A stretch of DNA of 42,569 nt from Actinomycetes bacterium (GCA_021803215.1 JAJZLV010000019.1:20405-62973); one strand, 5' to 3'; positions 14,738-21,159 are shown, counted from the first letter of the stretch. The notes: a model not told the origin generated them from the letters alone. Made by a program: numbers and translations.

Positions 14738-15644
14738 GAAGACGACGGTCGAGATCGAGGGCCGGGAGCTCCAGCTCAGCAACCTCGACAAGGTCCTCTT
14801 CCCGGACGGCTTCACGAAGGGGCAGCTGATCGACTACTACGTGCAGGTGGCACCCTTTCTCCTTCCCCACCTGAAGGACCGGCCCGTCACCGTCAAGCGC
14901 TTCCCGGAGGGCGTCGGGCGCTCCGGCTTCATCGAGAAGAACCTCCCGCCCCATGCTCCGGAGTGGATCTCGACCGTCGGGCTGCCACGCAAGGGGGCCG
15001 GCCGGGGCCAAAGGGGCGAGAGCTCCCGCGACGCCACCGAGTACGCCCTCGTCAACGACCTGGCAACGCTCGTCTGGCTCGCCAATCTGGCCGCGGTCGA
15101 GCTCCACACGCCGATGTGGAGGATCGGCCCAGATCACAAGCCGCGCTCCCCCGACCTGCTGGTCTTCGACCTGGACCCGGGCAAGCCGGCCGCCATGAGG
15201 GAGTGCTGCCAGGTTGCGATCCTGCTGCGCCGCGAACTCGAGGGCGAGGGGATCGGGCTCCTGGCAAAGACGAGCGGCTCGAAGGGCCTGCAGTGCTACG
15301 GCCGCATTGCCGGCCGGCGCTGGCCGCCCGGCCGCTCGAACGCCTATGCCCACGAGCTGGCCGAGCGGACCGAACGGGGCAACCAGGCTCTCGTCGTCTC
15401 GCGCATGGCGCGAGCTCTCCGTCCCGGCAAGGTCCTCATCGACTGGAGCCAGAACAACGCGGCGAAGACGACCGTCTCCATCTACTCCTTGCGAGCCGTA
15501 GCCTCCCCGGCGGTGTCGACGCCTGTCAGATGGGACGAGGTCGAGGCCTGTGCCTGCGCCGAGGTCCAGTCGCTCTCATTTCCGCCCGCCGAGGTGCTCG
15601 ACCGCCTGGAGAGGGCCGGCGACCTCTTCTCGCCGCTTTTGTAG
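14724..15644 (+). CDS. LigD-type DNA primase/polymerase domain protein
   Basis: A 306-residue archaeo-eukaryotic primase-family protein corresponding to the LigD polymerase domain. Landmarks are LSNLDKVLFPDGFTKGQLIDYY at the start, LKDRPVTVKRFPEGV, the metal-binding LVFDLDPG (D-x-D) near residues 147-154, KTSGSKGLQCYGRI, and the C-terminal IDWSQNNAAKTTVSIYSLR. It adds nucleotides at broken ends during end joining. It overlaps the ligase by 14 bp, implying translational coupling in a ku-ligase-polymerase operon. No 3'-phosphoesterase domain gene is seen in the window. Confidence 0.93.
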   Translation: MSPGEKTTVEIEGRELQLSNLDKVLFPDGFTKGQLIDYYVQVAPFLLPHLKDRPVTVKRFPEGVGRSGFIEKNLPPHAPEWISTVGLPRKGAGRGQRGESSRDATEYALVNDLATLVWLANLAAVELHTPMWRIGPDHKPRSPDLLVFDLDPGKPAAMRECCQVAILLRRELEGEGIGLLAKTSGSKGLQCYGRIAGRRWPPGRSNAYAHELAERTERGNQALVVSRMARALRPGKVLIDWSQNNAAKTTVSIYSLRAVASPAVSTPVRWDEVEACACAEVQSLSFPPAEVLDRLERAGDLFSPLL

Positions 15645-15648
15645 CCGG

Positions 15649-15848
15649 TCACGCCGTGCGGAACTGCTCGGCGTCCGGCTCCTTGAGCGTCAGGCCGTGC
15701 CCGGGACGGCGAGGCCCATCCGTACGGCCTGCTTCCTGCTGTAGCCGCCGTTGGCGTCGACGAACACTTCGAGCGCGTCGCCAACGACAGAGCGCACGAG
15801 TGAGCCCCGCTCCATGTCGCGGGTGGCTCTCGAGCCGTCGGTGCCGAC
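15649..15848 (-). pseudogene. remnant of an enolase-superfamily (mandelate racemase-like) gene
   Basis: Two pieces in different frames resemble one family. One frame, ending at a TGA at 15690-15692, reads LEVFVDANGGYSRKQAVRMG, the barrel strand with the metal-binding Asp of the mandelate racemase/muconate-lactonizing group. The other frame, ending at 15649, reads RPGHGLTLKEPDAEQFRTA and looks like the natural C-terminus of the same family. Roughly 150 residues expected between them are missing, so this is an internally deleted, frameshifted remnant. It abuts the sigma-factor remnant near 15850. Confidence 0.55.
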
Positions 15849-15849
15849 A

Positions 15850-15978
15850 GGTCGATTTGACCGTGCCCACCCGGTACCCGAGGACGTCAGCGACGTCGGC
15901 CTCGGTCATGTCGAGGTAGTAGCGCATAACCAGGATGGCCCTGCGGCGCGGTGGTAGGCGGTGGAGGAGTCGGCATCC
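15850..15978 (-). pseudogene. remnant of an ECF sigma factor, region 4 (SigE-like)
   Basis: The minus strand encodes LLHRLPPRRRAILVMRYYLDMTE followed by ADVADVLGYRVGTVKST, the region-4 helix-turn-helix of actinobacterial SigE-type ECF sigma factors, which normally read LPPRQRAVLVLRYYEDLSEAEIA. No matching region 2 is found upstream in any frame, and downstream the frame runs into unrelated sequence. It is therefore a fragment rather than a working sigma factor. The open frame 15649-16158 that contains it is a chance concatenation with the enolase remnant. Confidence 0.6.
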
Positions 15979-16067
15979 ATGCGTAGTATCCCGAGCAGTT
16001 CGACGACGCGGCGGGCAAGACGGTAGAGGAACTGAGCGCCGCGGCCGACGAGCCTCGCTATGGCTGG

Positions 16068-16171
16068 TCCTGGGGTATTCATCTGACCCGACCCGCAGGG
16101 CGGCCACCAGGGACTTCGCATCACAAGCCAGCCTCGTGGCCAGGGGCAGTCGGCTCAAGTGAATACCCCCA
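16068..16171. repeat. imperfect inverted repeat CCTGGGGTATTCA / TGAATACCCCCAGG
   Basis: GGGGTATTCA at 16072-16081 recurs inverted as TGAATACCCC at 16160-16169. With flanks the arms read CCTGGGG-TATTCA and, on the other strand, CCTGGGGGTATTCA, one extra G. About 78 bp lie between. It is just upstream of the toxin-antitoxin genes, among decayed sequence, and could mark the ends of a small non-autonomous element or an old recombination scar. Confidence 0.45.
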
Positions 16172-16237
16172 GGCTGGTCAAGCTGGCGATCGAGTAAATG
16201 GACCCTTCAGGTGGATGAATTCTTGTGACCGGCGATA

Positions 16238-16258
16238 GACTAAGTCCATGACTAAGTC
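16238..16258 (+). promoter_or_regulatory. tandem GACTAAGTC repeats over the antitoxin start codon
   Basis: GACTAAGTC occurs at 16238-16246 and 16250-16258, separated by CAT, so the two copies have a 12-bp period and the second lies over the antitoxin start. Phd/YefM antitoxins usually autorepress, and such repeats are a plausible operator. TAGACT at 16236-16241 might be a -10, giving a short leader; no good -35 is seen at 17 bp. Confidence 0.4.
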
Positions 16259-16481
16259 TGTTGGCGTCCACGAGGCCAAGACGCACCTGTCACGCCTGTT
16301 GGCTGATGTTGCCGCGGGGGAGGATGTCGTCATCACCCGCCGCGGCGAGCCGGCTGCTCGTCTCGTGGCCCTAGGTACTGGGACTCCTCGCTCCTTCGGG
16401 ATCGATCGCGGCCGTCTCGTCATCCCCGACGACTTCGACGCGGCGCTCGACGACGATGTCCTGGACGCCTTCGAGGCCTGA
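16248..16481 (+). CDS. Phd/YefM-family antitoxin
   Basis: A 77-residue antitoxin. The N-terminus MTKSVGVHEAKTHLSRLLADVAAGEDVVITRRGEPAARLV is the Phd/YefM DNA-binding fold, and the acidic C-terminus (PDDFDAALDDDVLDAFEA) is the toxin-wrapping tail. It would neutralise the PIN toxin two bases downstream and bind its own promoter. The ATG at 16248 overlaps direct repeats that may be its operator. The pair lies in a patch of decayed mobile sequence, consistent with horizontal gain. Confidence 0.88.
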   Translation: MTKSVGVHEAKTHLSRLLADVAAGEDVVITRRGEPAARLVALGTGTPRSFGIDRGRLVIPDDFDAALDDDVLDAFEA

Positions 16482-16483
16482 GC

Positions 16484-16870
16484 GTGCAGCTATTGCTCGA
16501 CACACAAGTCTTTCTTTGGCTGTTGGCCGAACCGGAGCGGCTTGGAAACCACATCGGCTCCCTCCAAGACCCCGGCAACCAGCTGTTCTTCTCTGCCGCC
16601 AGCTCCTGGGAGATCGCGATTAAGGCCCAAATCGGCAGGCTCGATCTGCCTGACGATCCTAAGCGCTACGTTCCGGACCGCATGCGGGCGATCGGGGCGG
16701 AGCCACTCCCGGTGCAGCACACTCACGCTCTGGCCGTGGGGGAGTTGCCGTCTCTTCATCGAGATCCCTTCGACCGGCTCCTGGTGGCGCAGGCTCGCGA
16801 CCTGCGTCTGCGGATCGTTACTGCCGACGCTCAGATTGCCCGCTACGAGGTGGAGACACTGCTGGTCTGA
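16484..16870 (+). CDS. VapC-like PIN-domain toxin ribonuclease
   Basis: A 128-residue PIN-domain protein. The acidic active-site set is visible: D6 in LLLDTQVFLWLL, E43 in SSWEIAIKAQIGRL, D94/D97 in HRDPFDRLLVAQA and D115 in VTADAQIARY. Proteins of this type cleave RNA and stop growth when the antitoxin is lost. The GTG start lies two bases after the antitoxin stop, so the two are co-transcribed. All expected acidic residues are present, suggesting an active toxin. The strong hairpin at 16907-16940 may end the transcript. Confidence 0.88.
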   Translation: MQLLLDTQVFLWLLAEPERLGNHIGSLQDPGNQLFFSAASSWEIAIKAQIGRLDLPDDPKRYVPDRMRAIGAEPLPVQHTHALAVGELPSLHRDPFDRLLVAQARDLRLRIVTADAQIARYEVETLLV

Positions 16871-16906
16871 TGTCGCTCCCGAGGATACAAAGGGGGCTGC
16901 GGTGCG

Positions 16907-16940
16907 CTCGACCTTCGGGTCTAAAAACCCGAAGGTCGAG
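16907..16940. repeat. perfect 14-bp inverted repeat (hairpin) after the toxin gene
   Basis: CTCGACCTTCGGGT at 16907-16920 pairs perfectly with ACCCGAAGGTCGAG at 16927-16940 around a 6-base loop CTAAAA. There is no U-tract after either arm, so it is not a classical terminator, although such a stem could still block transcription after the toxin gene. Its stem core ACCTTCGG is shared with the hairpin at 17970-17996 on the other side of the IS607/IS1182 patch. Confidence 0.7.
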
Positions 16941-17007
16941 ACAGGGGTTGCCAACTGCTGCGAGATACTGGACCATACAGCACAAACACACGTTCTAGAG
17001 ATACGAT

Positions 17008-17631
17008 GTGGGTGTGAACCTGACCCAGTGGGCGAGGCTGCAAGGGGTGCACCCGCAGACGGCATACCGCTGGTTCCACAACGGGACCCTGCCGGTTCCC
17101 GCGGTCAGGGTGAACGAGAGGACCATCCTCGTCTCTCCGGACACGATGGCAGAAAAGGTGAGCGAAGGCTTCGGGCTCTACGCCCGGGTCTCCTCCCACG
17201 ACCAGCGAGGTGACCTCGACCGACAGGTGGCTCGGCTCTCCGCGTGGGCCGCCAGGGCGGGAGTGCGAGTGGAGCGCATCGAGGTAGAAGTCGGCTCGGG
17301 GGTGAGCGGGGCCCGGTCCAAGGTGCGACGCCTGCTCTCTGACCCCAAGGTGACGACCGTGGTGGTCGAGCACCGTGACCGGCTCGGGAGGATGAACACC
17401 GAGCTCGTCGAGGCTGCGCTCTCGGCACATGGCCGGCGTCTGGTGGTCATCGACGACGGTGAATTCGACGACGACCTCGTCCGGGACATGACCGAGGTGC
17501 TGACGAGCTTTTGTGCGCGCCTTTACGGGCGCAAGTCCGCGAGGAACCGTGCGGAGAAGGCACTGCGCTGTGCTGCCAGGGACGTGGGGCCGATGGCGTT
17601 GTCGCACCCGGGGGAGGCGCTGGTCTTGTGA
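17008..17631 (+). CDS. tnpA: IS607-family serine recombinase transposase (TnpA)
   Basis: A 207-residue IS607-type transposase. It has a short MerR-like helix-turn-helix at the N-terminus (WARLQGVHPQTAYRWFHNGTLPVPA, residues 8-32), then a serine recombinase domain with the catalytic serine in GLYARVSSHDQRGDLDRQV (Ser62), GVSGARSKVRRLL, and VVVEHRDRLGR. The GTG at 17008 is used; a GTG two codons later is also possible. In IS607 elements tnpA normally overlaps tnpB, the RNA-guided nuclease gene; here tnpB is lost soon after its start. IS607 elements lack terminal inverted repeats, so the left end cannot be placed by eye. Confidence 0.88.
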   Translation: MGVNLTQWARLQGVHPQTAYRWFHNGTLPVPAVRVNERTILVSPDTMAEKVSEGFGLYARVSSHDQRGDLDRQVARLSAWAARAGVRVERIEVEVGSGVSGARSKVRRLLSDPKVTTVVVEHRDRLGRMNTELVEAALSAHGRRLVVIDDGEFDDDLVRDMTEVLTSFCARLYGRKSARNRAEKALRCAARDVGPMALSHPGEALVL

Positions 17632-17678
17632 GCCACAAGGTTCGCTACCCGGTGAGAGGCCGAGAGCAGCAGCGATAG
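17628..17678 (+). pseudogene. possible 5' stub of IS607 tnpB
   Basis: A GTG at 17628 overlaps the tnpA stop as GTGA, the usual tnpA-tnpB arrangement, and encodes VSHKVRYPV before continuing to a stop at 17678. The opening resembles the first strand of actinobacterial TnpB proteins, but only about nine residues are available. The rest of tnpB is absent; an IS1182-type transposase fragment in the opposite direction begins almost at once. The call rests mainly on gene order. Confidence 0.35.
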
Positions 17679-17899
17679 ATCGGCGAGAGGTCGAGGAGGT
17701 TCTCGACCACCTCAGAGACGAAGCGGGCCTCGTCGTCGTCGTCGAGCCACTCGTCGAGCGAGGGCCGGAGCAAGTAGCACTGGGACTGGTCGTATCGGCG
17801 GAAGGTCTTCGCCTCGCCGGCTGGAGCCGCGGGTCTCGGGGCTTCTGCCTCACCCATCTCCACCTCGAACAGCCCTGCTGTGGAAGCGGTCGTCGTCAT
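17645..17899 (-). pseudogene. truncated IS1182-family transposase, N-terminal fragment
   Basis: The 84-residue fragment reads TFRRYDQSQCYLLRPSLDEWL and ARFVSEVVENLLDLSPIY, the N-terminal segment of IS1182-type transposases, which usually continue to a DDE domain of about 450 residues. Here it stops soon after LSPIYR at 17645, next to the end of the IS607 unit, so the catalytic part is gone. The ATG at 17899 is the likely native start; an open extension to 17986 runs through the hairpin at 17970-17996. The junction with IS607 sequence lies at about 17655-17680. Confidence 0.7.
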
Positions 17900-17969
17900 G
17901 GACCCATTCTCGCTGTCCACCGGGCACTTCGCGAGCACCGCAACCGCCAGAACGCGCTGGTCACGGACC

Positions 17970-17996
17970 ACCTTCGGAGATTCCATCTCCGAAGGT
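17970..17996. repeat. perfect 12-bp inverted repeat (hairpin) upstream of the IS1182 fragment
   Basis: ACCTTCGGAGAT at 17970-17981 pairs with ATCTCCGAAGGT at 17985-17996 around a 3-base loop. It lies 70 bp upstream of the truncated transposase start and 30 bp past the exporter gene. The core ACCTTCGG is identical to that of the 16907-16940 hairpin. It could be an end structure of the IS or a stem that insulates neighbouring genes. Confidence 0.65.
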
Positions 17997-18025
17997 CACG
18001 CTGGCCAGGTTGTGACCCACGCTAC

Positions 18026-18772
18026 CTAGCCGGCGAGGAGCTTGAGGGCCGTCGTGAGGCCGAGCGCCAGCACGATGGCCCTGAAGACGACGGGCGGCAG
18101 CTTGCGCGCCACGTGGGCGCCGAGATAGCCACCGAGCAGGCTCGTCACGGCCAGCAGGCCGGCATCTGCCCAGGCGATGTCGCCATGGGCGATGAAGACG
18201 AGGGCTGCCGCCGTGTTGACGACCAGCGAGAGGAGGGCGCGCAAGCCGTTCGTGCGCACGAGCTCGTCTGGCAGCACGAGGCCGAGAAGACCGAGGAAGA
18301 CGACGCCGAGGCCGGCCCCGAAGTAGCCGCCGTAGATCGAGCCGACGAAGGTGCCCGCCTGGGCTGCCGGCGCCCGCCAACCGGGCCGGTCGACGCCCGG
18401 CCCGGCGGCCGCCGCCCGGGCTCGCACCCGGCGAGCCACGAGAGGCTGGGCTGCGAAAAGGGCCGTGGCGGCGAGGACTAGGTAGGGGACGATGGCCGAG
18501 AAGTCCTTCGACGGGGTGACGAACAACAGCACCGAGCCCACCACCGCCCCGAGGACGGCGGCCGGCGACAAGAGCAGGCTCCGGCGCCTCTGGGCGTTCA
18601 CCTCCCGCCTGAATCCGGCCACCCCACCGAGGTAGCCGGGCCAGATGCCGACCGTCGAGGTCATGTTGGCCCGAAGAGCCGGGAGGCCGACTGCGAGCAG
18701 GGCAGGGAAGGAGGCGAGCGTCCCCCCTCCTGCTGCCCCGTTTATGGTGCCGGCTGCCAGGCCGGCGAACAC
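18026..18772 (-). CDS. TauE/SafE-family sulfite/anion exporter
   Basis: A 248-residue polytopic membrane protein with about seven to eight hydrophobic segments. The repeated TauE signature appears as AAGTINGAAGGGTLASFPALL near the N-terminus and IYGGYFGAGLGVVFLGLLGLVLP in the second half. Members export sulfite, sulfoacetate or related anions across the cytoplasmic membrane. The start is uncertain: GTG at 18772 is the first conventional start not lying deep in dedA, whereas a CTG at 18799 would overlap the dedA stop as CTGA, has AGGGGG upstream and would give a more typical N-terminus. It is probably co-transcribed with dedA. Confidence 0.82.
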   Translation of the reverse strand: MFAGLAAGTINGAAGGGTLASFPALLAVGLPALRANMTSTVGIWPGYLGGVAGFRREVNAQRRRSLLLSPAAVLGAVVGSVLLFVTPSKDFSAIVPYLVLAATALFAAQPLVARRVRARAAAAGPGVDRPGWRAPAAQAGTFVGSIYGGYFGAGLGVVFLGLLGLVLPDELVRTNGLRALLSLVVNTAAALVFIAHGDIAWADAGLLAVTSLLGGYLGAHVARKLPPVVFRAIVLALGLTTALKLLAG

Positions 18773-18795
18773 TACGAGGGCGGTCTCGCCGCCCG

Positions 18796-19407
18796 TCAGC
18801 TGCTCGCCCCCTGCTCGCTCGCTCGCTCCCGCCGGGTCACGAGGTAGCGATGGCCGATGAAGGCCGCTATGGCCAGGATCGCGATCGCCGCCAGCAGGTA
18901 GCCGGCGTCGCTGAAGCCCTTGGTGATGCTGTGCCAGCTCGCTCCGAGCTCGTAGCCGACGATCGAGAGGACGGTGCACCAGATGAGAGAGCCGAGGGCC
19001 GTGGCGATACCGAAGCGCACCGGGTTCATCTCGGCCACGCCGGCGGGAAGCGAGATGAACGTCCTGATGAAGGGGAGAATCCGACCGAAGAAGACCGCCG
19101 GCTCGCCCCGGCGGGAGAACCACCGCTCCGCGCGGTCGAGGTCGGACTTGGTGAGAAGGACGAAACGGCCCAGCTTGTCGATGAGCGGGCGGCCGCCGTA
19201 GCGGCCGATGGCCCAGCCGACGTAGGAGCCGAGCAGCTCGCCGCTCGTCCCGAGGAGGATCACAGCGATGATGTTGAACTTGTGCGTGTAGGCGAGGTAG
19301 CCCGCGAAGCCGAGCGTGATCTCAGAAGGGATCGGGACACAGGCCGCCTCGGCGAAGGTGAGGACCGCGAGCGCGACATAGCCCCACGACTGCAAGAAGG
19401 ACTGCAC
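18796..19407 (-). CDS. DedA-family membrane protein
   Basis: A 203-residue SNARE-associated/DedA (VTT-domain) protein. The conserved features are FAEAACVPIPSEITLGFAGYLA near the N-terminus, GELLGSYVGWAIGRYGGRPLID, and RILPFIRTFISLPAGVAEMN, with the membrane-embedded Glu and paired Arg of the family. DedA proteins are membrane transporters or flippases, including undecaprenyl-phosphate recycling in some bacteria. The ATG at 19407 is the first good start. Its last codons contain a (GCTC)4 repeat and its stop overlaps the putative CTG of the exporter. Confidence 0.9.
   Translation of the reverse strand: MQSFLQSWGYVALAVLTFAEAACVPIPSEITLGFAGYLAYTHKFNIIAVILLGTSGELLGSYVGWAIGRYGGRPLIDKLGRFVLLTKSDLDRAERWFSRRGEPAVFFGRILPFIRTFISLPAGVAEMNPVRFGIATALGSLIWCTVLSIVGYELGASWHSITKGFSDAGYLLAAIAILAIAAFIGHRYLVTRRERASEQGASS
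18813..18828. repeat. (GCTC)4 tetranucleotide repeat in the dedA 3' end
   Basis: Four perfect GCTC units lie in the last codons of dedA. The repeat is not a multiple of three, so gain or loss of a unit shifts the frame. From the codon phases, gain of one unit would place the dedA frame in register with the downstream exporter frame, which is open through this region. Confidence 0.6.
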
Positions 19408-19709
19408 GCCCGTTTTCTACTACGGCGGCGAGAGCGCCGGAGGCCGGCCACGTTGAGCGGGCCGGAGGAGAGCGGGCGGCTCTCGGCGACTTCGGCTCGC
19501 GAAACTTGTGCTGAGCGGCGATCAGGCCGGGCCCGCGGCGGGTGGAGCTCTGGACCAGGGGCCTGACGGCGCCAGCCGCCTCCCCCGTGAGGGCCTGGCC
19601 CCGACCCCGGGGCGCCGGACAAGCCGGGCTTTTCGATCACGGCCGCCCGGCAGTCCGTGGCCGGAGCATCCAGACATCTGATACAGCCCCGGCGTAGCCT
19701 TTCGCCCTG
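19408..19709. other. divergent intergenic region dedA / RecB-like nuclease
   Basis: No gene is supportable in these 302 bp between the leftward dedA start and the rightward nuclease start. It presumably holds both promoters. TAGCCT at about 19695, nine bases before the nuclease ATG, could be a -10 of a near-leaderless transcript, but I see no convincing -35. No riboswitch-like or tRNA-like structure was recognised. Confidence 0.35.
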
Positions 19710-20555
19710 ATGCCAATCACCGCAGCTCCGCCGGCAAACCCTGGCGCCGAGGCAGCCAGGCCGGTACCGCTCCGGCTCCCGAGCACCCTCACGCCCTCGA
19801 AGATAAGCACCTTCACCAGCTGCCCTCTGGCATTCCGGTTCTCGGTGCTCGAGCGGCTGCCGGAGCCACCCTCGCTCCCTGCTGTCAGAGGGACGATCGT
19901 GCACAGGGCCCTCGAGCTGCTCTTTCTCCATGGCGCCGAGGGAGAGCGGGACAGGGCCACGGCCCAGGCATGGCTCGAGGAGGCTTTCGCTGAGCTCTCC
20001 CAGGCGGGCGGCGACGTGGCCGCCCTCGAGCTTCGGGCCGACGAGCGCCAGGAGCTGCTCGGCCAGGCGGGCCGGCTGCTAGATCACTACTACGAGATCG
20101 AAGACCCGAACCTGGTCCGTCCAGCCGGCATCGAGCTCGACATCGAGCTCGAGATGGACGGCCTCAAGCTGCGAGGCATCATCGACCGGCTCGACGTCCT
20201 GCCGGGCGGAGGCTTCGCCGTCGTCGACTACAAGACGGGCCGGGCTCCGCGACCGGAGCAGGCCAGGTCGAAGCTCTCGGGGGTCTACCTCTACGCTCTT
20301 CTGTGCGAGGAGGTGCTCGGCGAGCGCCCCCGGGCGGTCCGGCTGCTCTACCTGCGGGACCGGGTGGTCATCTCCGCCGAGGCGAGCGAGATGTCGCTGC
20401 GGGGTGTCCGCCAGCGGGCCGCAGCGGTCTGGAAGGCGATCGAGCGGGCCTGCGAGCGGGTCGACTTCCGCCCGAACCCTTCCGGCCTGTGCGGCTGGTG
20501 CTCTTTCCAGCAGTACTGCCCCGCCTTTGGCGGGGATCCCGACGCCCCGCGATGA
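19710..20555 (+). CDS. RecB/Cas4-like PD-(D/E)XK nuclease with four-cysteine cluster
   Basis: A 281-residue stand-alone PD-(D/E)XK nuclease related to the RecB C-terminal and Cas4/AddB nucleases. Landmarks are LTPSKISTFTSCPLAFRF (Cys38), RGTIVHRALELLF (active-site His), GIIDRLDVLPGGGFAVVDYKTGR with the D-x(n)-D-Y-K catalytic set, and the C-terminal CGWCSFQQYC (Cys261, 264, 270). The four cysteines match the 4Fe-4S arrangement of AddB and Cas4. It presumably processes DNA ends. There are no CRISPR genes nearby, so it is not called Cas4. The PAP2 gene overlaps its stop by 4 bp. Confidence 0.87.
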   Translation: MPITAAPPANPGAEAARPVPLRLPSTLTPSKISTFTSCPLAFRFSVLERLPEPPSLPAVRGTIVHRALELLFLHGAEGERDRATAQAWLEEAFAELSQAGGDVAALELRADERQELLGQAGRLLDHYYEIEDPNLVRPAGIELDIELEMDGLKLRGIIDRLDVLPGGGFAVVDYKTGRAPRPEQARSKLSGVYLYALLCEEVLGERPRAVRLLYLRDRVVISAEASEMSLRGVRQRAAAVWKAIERACERVDFRPNPSGLCGWCSFQQYCPAFGGDPDAPR

Positions 20556-21091
20556 GCACCCCGGTCTCGCGCCTGGACGACAGGGTCGACGGCCTCTTCG
20601 ACCGCCTGCGGGGCAACCCGCTCGCCGACCGGCTCTTCTACACAGCCTCGGCTCTCGGCGACTTCGGACTCCTCTGGGTGATGGCGGCGCTCCTCCGGGC
20701 CCTGCGGCGGCGCCCGAACGACGAGCGGGCTGCCGTGCGGGCGATCGTCGCGACTGCCCTCGAGTCTGTCTTGGTGAACGCCGGGGTCAAGTCGATCTTC
20801 GGCCGCGGACGACCGGTCTCCGAGCTCGTCCACCCCCTCCCCTTTCGCCAGCCTCTCACTTCGAGCTTTCCGAGCGGGCACGCCACGGCCGCCTTCTGCG
20901 CGGCGGTCCTCCTCTCGGACCAGGACGACATCAAGCCGCTCTACTTCGCCGCGGCCACCGTCGTCAGCCTGAGCAGGATCCACACCAAGATCCACCACGC
21001 CTCGGACGTGGTCGGGGGCGCCCTCATCGGCCTCGGCTTGGGTGCCATCGGACGCCGTCTGGCGCCGCTTCCGCCCAAGCGACCAAGCTGA
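20552..21091 (+). CDS. PAP2-family phosphatase
   Basis: A 179-residue membrane phosphatase of the PAP2 family. The three active-site motifs are present: KSIFGRGRP (K-x6-R-P), SSFPSGHAT (P-S-G-H) and SRIHTKIHHASDVVGG (S-R-x5-H-x3-D). Hydrophobic segments between them suggest a lipid phosphate or pyrophosphate substrate, such as undecaprenyl diphosphate or phosphatidate. The ATG overlaps the nuclease stop as ATGA, so the two are translationally coupled although the functional link is unclear. Nothing looks broken. Confidence 0.88.
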   Translation: MSTPVSRLDDRVDGLFDRLRGNPLADRLFYTASALGDFGLLWVMAALLRALRRRPNDERAAVRAIVATALESVLVNAGVKSIFGRGRPVSELVHPLPFRQPLTSSFPSGHATAAFCAAVLLSDQDDIKPLYFAAATVVSLSRIHTKIHHASDVVGGALIGLGLGAIGRRLAPLPPKRPS

Positions 21092-21159
21092 GGACCCGCG
21101 AGGCTGACAGGGCTCCTCGGAGCCCCGCCGCCACACCTGCGAGAGAAAGGCACAACCCA

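Noticed and set aside
13055-14815. Minus-strand open frame (586 codons) opposite ku and the ligase gene
   Set aside because: Antisense to two genes with unmistakable motifs; no domain of its own.
15649-16158. Intact 169-residue sigma-like gene
   Set aside because: Only region 4 is recognisable; its two ends belong to other sequence, including a frameshifted enolase-superfamily remnant.
19710-20555. CRISPR-associated Cas4
   Set aside because: The cysteine set fits, but there are no cas genes and no repeat-spacer array anywhere in the window.
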